A stretch of 64,000 nt of DNA from Ilyomonas sp965219515 (GTDB taxonomy: Bacteria; Bacteroidota; Bacteroidia; Chitinophagales; Chitinophagaceae), in contig OZ244776.1 of the NCBI GenBank assembly GCA_965219515.1, forward strand, positions 2,790,001-2,854,000, in the 5' to 3' direction. Below, in pieces: positions 15,454 through 22,785 of this stretch (position 1 is the stretch's first letter; each line of letters opens with the position of its first letter). Both the position numbers and the translations under genes were made by a program. The notes under the pieces are model-generated. The model was not told the origin of the DNA and did not search any database. It worked only from the letters and a program-made list of their open reading frames with translations.

Positions 15454-17541
15454 ATGAAAAAAATGTTACTGCTGTTGATTGTATTGATTATTACCCAGTG
15501 TAAAGCCCAGCAAAAAGAATTAGATAGCCTGTTGAAGGAGTTGAAGATACATCCGCAGGAAGACACGGTTAGGTTGAATTTATTGTACAATATTTCTGCT
15601 GTATACCAGTCTACCAATCCAGGTGAAGGCATTATAAAAAGTAATGAAGGCATTCAGATTTCCCGAAAATTAGAAAATGAATTGTGGCTTGGAAAATTCA
15701 TTAGCAGCAAAGGAAACAATTACATGAATGAAGGGAAATATGATTCGGCTTTACTGATGCTGAAAACAGCTTTGCAACTATTTGAAAAGCATAATTATGA
15801 GCACGGTGTGTTTTCCGCTTTGAACAGCATTGCTATTATTCAATTATACACGGCTGATTATGCACGTGCATTAAGCACATATTCAAAAAATCTTCGGATA
15901 GCAGAGAGCGTTAAAGATACAGGTCAAATTCTTGCTGCTATTAATAATGTAAGCTTGGTTTACCGAGCCATCTCAAATTATCCGGAAGCACTTACCTACG
16001 ATTTAAAAGCTATTTATCTTGCAGAAAAATCAAGCAACAAAATGAATCTTACCAATGTTTATGGAGAGGCGGGTTTAACATACAGAGCATTAAAACAAAC
16101 CGACAAAGCAGAAGCGTATTATCAAAAGGCTCTAAACAATTGTATTCAAACAGGAAATAAACGAGACGAAGCTACCCTGCTTTCTGCATTGGGGCAAATA
16201 TCGGCAGATAAAGAAGACTATCAACAAGCACTCTATTATTATCAGCAAGCCATATCCGTTGGCAATGTTGCTGGTAACGTACAAACAGTAGAAGAAACTT
16301 TAGGAAATGCGGGAGATGTTTATAAAAATACATCCGACTATCCCAATGCCATTGCTTTTTACAAAAAAGCTTTAGCAACAGCCCAAAAAATTGGTGATAA
16401 AAACAACACCGCCTACTTATTAGCTGAATTGGGTGATGTGTTTGCAAAAACATCTCAACATCTTTCCAGTCAATCTTCAATAACCTTAAAAGAACAGCAA
16501 CAACAAGCGCTTTCTTATTTGAATCAAAGTCTGACATTGGCAAAAGAAATGGGTGCTTTGGACAGACAGGCAATAGCTTTAGATTATTTAAGTAATTTCT
16601 ACGAAAAACAAAAAGATTATCAAAAAGCATTAGATCTGAGCAAGCAAGCCAGGGTTATAGAGGATAGCATGTTTAATGATAAAACAAAAGACAATATCAC
16701 CCGCCTCGAAATGCAATATCAATTTAGTAAGACGCAAGATTCTATTAAAGCTGTTACTGATAAACAACAAGCGCTTGCCAACGCTCAAATTCAAAAGCAG
16801 CGCATCATAAGAAATGCAACCATGGCTGGCGCCGGGTTTTTATTCTTAGCCGGCTTAGGTGGCTTTGCTTTTTATAAACGAAATCGTGATATAAGGTTTA
16901 AACAACAAATTACTGACACCGAAATGAAAGCGTTGCGCGCGCAGATGAACCCGCATTTCATTTTTAATGTACTCAACTCGATCAGCAATTATATGATTAA
17001 GAACGATATGCAAAAAGCAGATGAATACCTGATCAAATTCGCCAATTTAATGCGTTCGGTTCTTAAGAATTCTGAACAAAAAGAAGTGAGTTTATCTGAT
17101 GATTTACAAGCCCTGGAATCATACATGCAGTTGGAAGCTTTACGTATGGAAAATAAGTTTACTTATGAAATAAAAGTGGCTGATGATATTGACAAAGACA
17201 ATACTTTAATTCAGCCGCTCCTCCTGCAACCTTTTGTTGAAAACAGCATTAAGCATGGATTAGAAAAGAAGAACGGCGATGGTAAAATCATTATCTGTAT
17301 TCAGCAAGAAAACAATATGCTCATTTGCTCCGTAGAAGACAATGGTATCGGCAGAAAAATGGCTGAATCGTACAAAAAACAAACGAGTGAAAACGAAAGA
17401 AAATCTTTTGGTTTAAAAATTACCGGCGCCCGTATTGAAATTATCAACAAGCTGAAAAAAACCAACGCTGCCATCACGATGTTCGATTTAACGGAAGGTA
17501 CAAAAGCCGAAGTAAGATTGCCGTTAGAATTAAGCTTTTAG
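15454..17541 (+). CDS. TPR-containing LytS-type sensor histidine kinase
   Basis: 695 residues. A signal-like N-terminus (MKKMLLLLIVLIITQCKAQ) is followed by a periplasmic domain of about eight tetratricopeptide repeats (60-420), a coiled coil, one TM helix (about 455-475, FLFLAGLGGFAFY) and a cytoplasmic kinase of the His_kinase (PF06580) class: phospho-acceptor His501 in MNPHFIFNVLN, N-box QPFVENSIKHG (about 590-600) and DNGIG / SFGLKITGAR ATP-lid motifs. It lacks its own receiver. The LytTR regulator at 10256 is the probable partner. The promoter-like sequence upstream and the palindromic element downstream suggest it is its own transcription unit. Its stop codon TAG lies inside a heptamer array. 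Confidence 0.94.
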   Translation: MKKMLLLLIVLIITQCKAQQKELDSLLKELKIHPQEDTVRLNLLYNISAVYQSTNPGEGIIKSNEGIQISRKLENELWLGKFISSKGNNYMNEGKYDSALLMLKTALQLFEKHNYEHGVFSALNSIAIIQLYTADYARALSTYSKNLRIAESVKDTGQILAAINNVSLVYRAISNYPEALTYDLKAIYLAEKSSNKMNLTNVYGEAGLTYRALKQTDKAEAYYQKALNNCIQTGNKRDEATLLSALGQISADKEDYQQALYYYQQAISVGNVAGNVQTVEETLGNAGDVYKNTSDYPNAIAFYKKALATAQKIGDKNNTAYLLAELGDVFAKTSQHLSSQSSITLKEQQQQALSYLNQSLTLAKEMGALDRQAIALDYLSNFYEKQKDYQKALDLSKQARVIEDSMFNDKTKDNITRLEMQYQFSKTQDSIKAVTDKQQALANAQIQKQRIIRNATMAGAGFLFLAGLGGFAFYKRNRDIRFKQQITDTEMKALRAQMNPHFIFNVLNSISNYMIKNDMQKADEYLIKFANLMRSVLKNSEQKEVSLSDDLQALESYMQLEALRMENKFTYEIKVADDIDKDNTLIQPLLLQPFVENSIKHGLEKKNGDGKIIICIQQENNMLICSVEDNGIGRKMAESYKKQTSENERKSFGLKITGARIEIINKLKKTNAAITMFDLTEGTKAEVRLPLELSF

Positions 17542-17562
17542 TTGTCAGCTTTCAGTTGTCAG
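17535..17562 (+). repeat. Heptamer array 4 (NNNTYAG x4), containing the kinase stop codon
   Basis: The units CTTTTAG, TTGTCAG, CTTTCAG and TTGTCAG run across the end of the kinase gene; TAG of the first unit is the stop codon (17539-17541). Two opposite-orientation units (CTGACCG, CTAATAG) lie near 17721-17735, so palindromic copy 3 is flanked by an inverted pair of heptamer arrays. Confidence 0.7.
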
Positions 17563-17573
17563 CTAATGCAATC

Positions 17574-17671
17574 GCTGTGCGAAGTCTGGAGACTTCGCAT
17601 CTACTATGTTCTTGCGAGTCTCAGACTTTGTTGAACATAAAGTTATACGAAGTCCGGAGACTTTATATAGC
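17574..17671. repeat. Palindromic element copy 3 (98 bp, partly degenerate)
   Basis: This has the same plan as copies 1 and 2, 32 bases after the kinase stop and between convergent genes. The left hairpin is GCGAAGTCTGGAGACTTCGC, the centre TATGTTC / GAACATA is perfect, and the inner GAGTCT-C-AGACTT has a G-T wobble. The right hairpin is decayed (GAAGTCCGGAGACTTTA). Confidence 0.82.
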
Positions 17672-17737
17672 TTTATTACTCAATTTCTCATGTCTCACCT
17701 TTCACATCTCACTGTTTACTAGCTGACCGCTAATAGC

Positions 17738-18736
17738 TTATTTCTTCTTCCCGCTCATCATCCATAAACCCGCGGTAACGCCCGCAAACAACAATCCGGC
17801 AACAGCCAATCTTTTATTGCGCACCGCCGCATCAGCCGGCGGGTTCCATCCGCCGTAAATGCTTGTTCCGTATTCAACCGGCTCAAATACATTGCCGCTG
17901 GTAACGGGTATATTGTTGGCTTCGTTGAAATAAGTTTTCATAAACAAAGCGGTGAAATTTCGCGTCAGCTTTGGCGATAGAAAATGAGCCAGGCGCAAGA
18001 ACGTGGCAACGCTTCCCACCGTTGTTCCGTCTTTCGGATTGAGGACCAGTTTTACCATCGCTTTCGCTACTTTCTGCGGGTCGTAAACCGGAGGCGCGGG
18101 TTTTAACACAACGCCCGTATAATTGCCGGCATGTTGGGTGCCCGGCGTATCTAAAAATGCGGGAAATAAATCGCATACATGAATGTCTTTATAAATTGCC
18201 AGTTCGCCACGTAACGCCTCCGAAAAACCGCGGATGCCATACTTGCTTGCCGCATAACCTACGCCGAACGGAATGGGAACCCAGCCGCCAACAGAAATAT
18301 TATTAATCAAAATACCAAAGCCTTGTTTAATAAAGTATGGCAGCACCGCATGGGCGCCATGCACATAACCAAGCAGATTGGTTTCTATCACCCGGGTGTG
18401 CACATGCACCGGCGTTTTCTCAAAATCACCGGCGGCTAAAACGGCGGCATTGTTAATCCATACATCAATTTTACCGCTATGTTCTATGGCAGCCTTGGCC
18501 AGTTCTTTCACCGCATGTGCATTGGTAACATCGGTAACTACGGCAATGGCTTTTGCGCCCCATTCCCTGCATTCTTCGGCTGCGCTGTACAAGGCTTTTT
18601 CGCCACGCGCCGCTAATATCAAAGTGGCTCTGTGCTTCGCAAATTCAAGGGCGGCAGCGCGCCCAACACCGCTTGATGCGCCGGTGATCACAATGGTTTT
18701 GCTTTGTAATGATGTTGTATCTATCGCTTGTGACAT
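17738..18736 (-). CDS. SDR-family oxidoreductase with C-terminal membrane segment
   Basis: 332 residues from the ATG at 18736 (MSQAIDTTSLQSK); an upstream ATG at 18787 would add 17 unlikely residues. Classical short-chain dehydrogenase fold: nucleotide-binding TGASSGVG (18-25), NNAA (96-99), catalytic Ser148, Tyr161 and Lys165 in YAASK. NADP(H) is likely from the AARG at the end of the second strand. The extended C-terminus holds a hydrophobic helix (LLFAGVTAGLWMM) followed by GKKK, suggesting membrane association. The substrate is unknown. Its 3' end faces the histidine kinase. Confidence 0.9.
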   Translation of the reverse strand: MSQAIDTTSLQSKTIVITGASSGVGRAAALEFAKHRATLILAARGEKALYSAAEECREWGAKAIAVVTDVTNAHAVKELAKAAIEHSGKIDVWINNAAVLAAGDFEKTPVHVHTRVIETNLLGYVHGAHAVLPYFIKQGFGILINNISVGGWVPIPFGVGYAASKYGIRGFSEALRGELAIYKDIHVCDLFPAFLDTPGTQHAGNYTGVVLKPAPPVYDPQKVAKAMVKLVLNPKDGTTVGSVATFLRLAHFLSPKLTRNFTALFMKTYFNEANNIPVTSGNVFEPVEYGTSIYGGWNPPADAAVRNKRLAVAGLLFAGVTAGLWMMSGKKK

Positions 18737-18778
18737 AAGATAAAGAATAAGGTTGATAACAAAACAACATTCACGCCA

Positions 18779-18809
18779 TTGCGCCATTTTGTTTCTAAAG
18801 TTATTTTTG
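18779..18809 (+). promoter_or_regulatory. Putative promoter upstream of the small lipoprotein gene
   Basis: TTG (18779-18781), 20 bases, then TATTTTTG (18802-18809), an exact TAnnTTTG box. It points at the lipoprotein gene at 18948, leaving a leader of about 130 bases that contains the inverted repeat at 18858-18914 and a short ATG frame (MFWKSGCAAFLIFSRR, 18819-18869). Confidence 0.5.
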
Positions 18810-18857
18810 CAACATCATGTTTTGGAAATCAGGTTGTGCCGCATTTTTAATATTCTC

Positions 18858-18914
18858 CCGCAGATGAACGCAGATTATTTGTTTTTGTTCTGTGCCAGTC
18901 TGCGCTGTCTGCGG
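18858..18914. repeat. CGCAGA-type inverted repeat
   Basis: The left arm CCGCAGATGAACGCAGAT and right arm AGTCTGCGCTGTCTGCGG are imperfectly complementary around an AT-rich loop of about 20 bases. This is a low-complexity intergenic repeat between a promoter-like sequence and the lipoprotein start. Confidence 0.6.
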
Positions 18915-18947
18915 ACACTATGATTTCAAAAGAAATCAATACCGGAA

Positions 18948-19433
18948 ATGATGATAAAGTATAACTGTCTGTTTTTATTGCTGTTCTGTTTATCTGCCTG
19001 CCAATCCGATACGCTTGCCGGCGAAGACACAAATGAAACCAAAACATTAGTTACCAATGATACCATACCGGAACTGCGCGACAGCATAAGCAAAATGCCG
19101 GTTGCAACATACATCTCATCAAAAGGCGAAAAGCTGGAAGTGAAGGTGTATGAAACCCAACTGACGTTTCAGTTCATCATGAAAATGAAATATAAATTTT
19201 TGGATGAGCCGGATACGTTGCACATTCCCAACTTCGGCATCCGACCGCGCATCGTTATAAAAGACGGCGAAGACGAACAATCGTGCATCATTGGTTTTCT
19301 GGATAAGAAAAATCAATTCAGAGATTATAAACTGATAACGGTGAAAACGGGCAACCTGCAGGTGAAAGTATTGAAGCGATATTTTACAGGTCGTTACAAA
19401 ACTGCTTATCCCGATACAACAACCACGCAATAA
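18948..19433 (+). CDS. Small hypothetical lipoprotein
   Basis: 161 residues. Lipoprotein signal with lipobox LSAC (Cys18) after a hydrophobic core. The mature part starts with an acidic linker, then a compact beta-rich domain (about 50-150) with KLEVKVYETQLTFQF and HIPNFGIRPRIVIKDGEDEQ. I do not recognise the family. It is probably anchored in the inner leaflet of the outer membrane. Two adjacent ATG codons (18948, 18951) are possible starts. The GH13 gene follows 89 bases downstream on the same strand. Confidence 0.75.
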   Translation: MMIKYNCLFLLLFCLSACQSDTLAGEDTNETKTLVTNDTIPELRDSISKMPVATYISSKGEKLEVKVYETQLTFQFIMKMKYKFLDEPDTLHIPNFGIRPRIVIKDGEDEQSCIIGFLDKKNQFRDYKLITVKTGNLQVKVLKRYFTGRYKTAYPDTTTTQ

Positions 19434-19522
19434 CTTTCTGTAATCGTTACTGTTTCGTTATTGGCAGTCGTTTTGCAAAAGAGGCTGCTATATTTCATCA
19501 TTCACTCGCATTATCGTAACCA

Positions 19523-21262
19523 ATGAAAAACAGAGGTATCATCATCATTTCGCTTCTTATTATCGTAATAGCCGCGGTTTATTTATTTATAAAAAAATCA
19601 TCTTTTTTCCCTGAAAAAACTAACATGGCAAATGCCGGAATTCCGGTTGATTCTTCGCAAACCTGGTGGTATAAGCGCAGCGTAATGTATAACATTGATG
19701 TTGAAAAATACAAAGATGCCGATGGTGATGGCATCGGCGATTTTAAAGGCTTAACGCAACAGCTTTCTTATATAGATTCTATGGGTTTTACCCTCATCTG
19801 GCTCGCGCCGTTTCAGCCAACACCCAATTTGGATGACGGTTATGATGTATCGGATTTTTACGGCGTGGACAAACACCTTGGCACCATGCAGGATTTTGAA
19901 GCGTTTATGCAGGCAGCTAAAGCCCGTAACATCCGCGTAATTATGGATCTGGTGGTCAATCATACATCAGACAGTTGCCGGTGGTTTCAGGAGGCGGAAA
20001 AGGATACAAATTCTGCCCGGCACAACTGGTATGTATGGAGTAAAGAGAAGCCTGATAATTATGATGTGGGCATGGTGTTTCCCGGCGTGCAGAAAGAAAT
20101 CTGGAGTTACGATTCGATAGCGAAAGAATATTATTACCATCGCTTTTATAAATTTCAGCCCGATTTAAATATGCAAAACCCCGCCGTGCAGAACGAGGTA
20201 AAAAGCATTATAAAATTCTGGCTCGAAAAAGGCATGTCGGGCTTTCGCATGGATGCCGTTCCGTTTGTAATTGAAGTGCCGCAAACAAAAGGCGATGCGT
20301 TTCCGCTTCAATTTCAGCTGATTAACGACATGCGCAATTATATGCAGTCGCTGCGCAAAGACGCCGTGATATTGGGCGAAGCCAACGTTGACCCGAAAAA
20401 AAACAAGGATTACTACGGCGATAATGGCGGGCGCATCAACATGATGTTTAATTTCTGGGTAAACCAGCATTTGTTTTATTCACTGACTACGGGCGAAATA
20501 CAATCGCTTGTTTCGGCACTGAAAGATACCAAAGACATTCCGCAGCAATCGCAGTGGGGACAGTTTCTCCGCAATCACGATGAAATAGATCTGGGACGAT
20601 TGAGTAAAAGCGAGCGCGAAGAAGTGTATAAAAGAATGGGCCCTGATAAAAATATGCAGTTGTATGACCGTGGCATTCGCCGCCGGCTGGCGCCCATGCT
20701 TAACAATGCTGCGATGGAAAAAATGGCTTACAGCTTATTACTATCGCTGCCGAGTACGCCGGTTATCCGGTATGGTGAAGAGATTGGTATGGGAGACAAT
20801 CTCGCTTTAAACGAACGCGAAAGCATACGAACACCTATGCAATGGGACAGCAGCGCGAATGCTGGTTTTTCAACCGCAGCGGTTACCGTTAAGCCTGTAA
20901 TAGACACGGGAAAATTTACTTATAAAAACGTAAATGTGCTGGAAGAAAAGCACGATGCAAATTCGTTGTTATCGTTTATTAAACATGCCATTGAAATTCA
21001 CAAAAGCGTACCGCAAATCAGTTATGGAAACTGGGATATAGTTGATGTAAAATCAGATAATGTACTTTGTATGCGCTATCAGTGGCAAGGCAAAACGGTA
21101 ATGATTTTACATAATTTCAGCGAGGCAAAGCAAACCGTTGTTCTGCCCGAAAAGCAGTCCTATCAAACAATACTTTCATCTTCAAAAAATACGGGCGTAT
21201 CAGATTCAGATAAAAACAACACCCTTGATGGCTATGGATTTTTATGGCTGCAAGATCAGTAA
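19523..21262 (+). CDS. Membrane-anchored GH13 alpha-glucanase/trehalose-synthase-like enzyme
   Basis: 579 residues. An uncleaved N-terminal TM anchor (about 5-24) precedes a GH13 (alpha/beta)8 barrel starting with YNIDVEKYKDADGDGIGDFK. The four conserved regions are present: DLVVNH, GFRMDAVPF with nucleophile Asp244, ILGEANV with acid/base Glu286, and FLRNHDE with Asp353. The overall pattern (YDVSDFYGVDKHLGTMQDFE, WFQEAE) is closest to trehalose synthase or maltose-converting subfamilies. A C-terminal beta domain follows. Trehalose synthases are normally cytoplasmic, so an anchor facing the periplasm points to a glucosidase-type role; the exact reaction cannot be fixed. Confidence 0.85.
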   Translation: MKNRGIIIISLLIIVIAAVYLFIKKSSFFPEKTNMANAGIPVDSSQTWWYKRSVMYNIDVEKYKDADGDGIGDFKGLTQQLSYIDSMGFTLIWLAPFQPTPNLDDGYDVSDFYGVDKHLGTMQDFEAFMQAAKARNIRVIMDLVVNHTSDSCRWFQEAEKDTNSARHNWYVWSKEKPDNYDVGMVFPGVQKEIWSYDSIAKEYYYHRFYKFQPDLNMQNPAVQNEVKSIIKFWLEKGMSGFRMDAVPFVIEVPQTKGDAFPLQFQLINDMRNYMQSLRKDAVILGEANVDPKKNKDYYGDNGGRINMMFNFWVNQHLFYSLTTGEIQSLVSALKDTKDIPQQSQWGQFLRNHDEIDLGRLSKSEREEVYKRMGPDKNMQLYDRGIRRRLAPMLNNAAMEKMAYSLLLSLPSTPVIRYGEEIGMGDNLALNERESIRTPMQWDSSANAGFSTAAVTVKPVIDTGKFTYKNVNVLEEKHDANSLLSFIKHAIEIHKSVPQISYGNWDIVDVKSDNVLCMRYQWQGKTVMILHNFSEAKQTVVLPEKQSYQTILSSSKNTGVSDSDKNNTLDGYGFLWLQDQ

Positions 21263-21366
21263 AACACAGTGTTTGTTTTTTAACTAACACGGCTTCTTTA
21301 TCTTCATATTACCTACATTTACCTTCTTGCAACTATCATACTTTGAAACTGTGGCAACTGCTGTAA

Positions 21367-21781
21367 GGCTTTGGCAACACCGGCGATATGGTAACGGCTG
21401 TGAAGTATTGCATGGCAGTATTGCATGGCGCAATCGGATGATGCTTTGCTGCGCTTATGCCGCTTGTGTAGCACCATTAAAATACATTGCAAGGGCGTAA
21501 CAGTAGAAGAAGGCGGCCAGTTTTTTATGAACAACTGGTACCAGGGCTAGAAGCTATTGTACCAGGAAGCATTAGGCGGCTCATTTGATCCGGGTTATTT
21601 GTTTCACAGCTTAGGTAAAGTGAAAATTTTAAAGCATAGAAACGATTACCTGCAGCAACAGGGTAAGCGATATTCGCTCAAAGATTTTAATGATAAAATA
21701 ATGGAGAATGGTATGCCACCGGTACGTTTACTGCGCGAACGGTTGTTAAAAGACAAAAGCAAATGGAATGTTATTTTGTAA
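21367..21781 (+). pseudogene. DUF885 protein C-terminal remnant with two lesions
   Basis: The last 74 codons (21557-21781: YQEALGGSFDPGYLFHSLG, then KILKHRNDYLQQQG and MPPVRLLRERLL) are the typical C-terminal end of DUF885 proteins, secreted peptidase-like enzymes. Upstream in the same frame is DDALLRLCRLCSTIKIH, interrupted by TAG at 21548-21550. Further upstream a perfect 13-bp tandem duplication (AGTATTGCATGGC at 21404-21416 and 21417-21429) shifts the frame; removing one copy joins GDMVTAVKYCMAQSDDA in one frame. The rest of the roughly 550-residue protein is absent. It is a decayed gene, placed after the GH13 gene. Confidence 0.78.
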
Positions 21782-21848
21782 ATTCTGGTGTTTAAAAAAA
21801 TCATTTCAATGCAAGTCGTTATTATTGAAATACAATGCACAAATAATA

Positions 21849-21880
21849 AGAGGCTGTCTCAAAAGGGCAGCCTCTTTGTT
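21849..21880. terminator. Hairpin between DUF885 remnant and LamG gene
   Basis: AGAGGCTG pairs with CAGCCTCT around an 11-base loop, followed by TTTGTTGATT on plus. It lies 11 bases beyond the 3' end of the minus-strand LamG gene and may work for either strand; the T-tracts are modest. Confidence 0.55.
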
Positions 21881-21890
21881 GATTGATTCT

Positions 21891-22700
21891 TTAATTTTTT
21901 AATTCATATAGCTTTTTTACTTCCTCATCAGACAGCGCTCTGTTATAAATTCTGATGTCATCTATGCTTCCCTGAAAGTAATGACTATAGCTGACTTGAT
22001 CATCAGGTTGCCAATAAACATTGCATCCTACAGCGCCGCCATGACTTAATGAAACAGTTGAAGGATCATTTTGAGATGATGATTCCTGAAGATTGAATTT
22101 TGTATTATTCTGGTAATGCGTATAAAAGTAAAATGGATGCTGGTATTGTGTAGTGTAATGTTGTATCCATACGTAATACACCCATTGGCTTGCAGGCTTA
22201 TTAAAGTAGCTGGGAGAGCTTGAATATGTGAATTGGTAATCGGTAATTGAGGTAAGAAATATGGTTTCGAACCAATAAATATTCGAGTCGGATGAATTTA
22301 CATAAACTGAAACTCTGTTTGATTCTATTGGTCCTTTAATAAGCGGAAGAAACGATAATACATCGCCGCCCTGTGCCTTTTGCTTCACCCAAAAAGAAAT
22401 CGTCATTTCTCTTAACGTGTCTGATTTTAATAAATCAGGGATATCCATTCTTGCAGTAATACCATCAAAGTAATAAGCTTTTCCAGCGTTTCCAAATCGG
22501 TCTGTGTCGGGTAAAGCTGCATGTACAGATAGATTGTACTGATTGCCGCTTTCATCGTTTGCATTGTTGTTGAAAGGATAATAAGCAATCAATCCGACTT
22601 TTAAAGAATCGGTAGCAGAAGAATTTGAAGGAGCATCGTGATTTTTATTACAAGAAATAAGAGCCAAGAAAGAAAGGAAGAGAATAAATATTGGTTTCAT
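21891..22700 (-). CDS. LamG-domain lipoprotein
   Basis: 269 residues. Lipobox LISC with Cys17, then a Ser/Asn-rich linker and one laminin-G/concanavalin-like jelly-roll domain: LIAYYPFNNNANDESGN at its start, AYYFDG and MTISFWVK in the middle, and GSIDDIRIYNRALSDEEV at its end, a hallmark of LamG_3 domains. These are carbohydrate or protein binding modules on the cell surface. No catalytic domain is attached. Single gene between a remnant and uvrA. Confidence 0.87.
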   Translation of the reverse strand: MKPIFILFLSFLALISCNKNHDAPSNSSATDSLKVGLIAYYPFNNNANDESGNQYNLSVHAALPDTDRFGNAGKAYYFDGITARMDIPDLLKSDTLREMTISFWVKQKAQGGDVLSFLPLIKGPIESNRVSVYVNSSDSNIYWFETIFLTSITDYQFTYSSSPSYFNKPASQWVYYVWIQHYTTQYQHPFYFYTHYQNNTKFNLQESSSQNDPSTVSLSHGGAVGCNVYWQPDDQVSYSHYFQGSIDDIRIYNRALSDEEVKKLYELKN

Positions 22701-22785
22701 ACAAAGAAAAAAATGGTTTCCTTAAAAACGATTTTGTAATATAAAAATTGCAGATAAAGGTTTTTTTAAGTTACCCTATCTTCCC

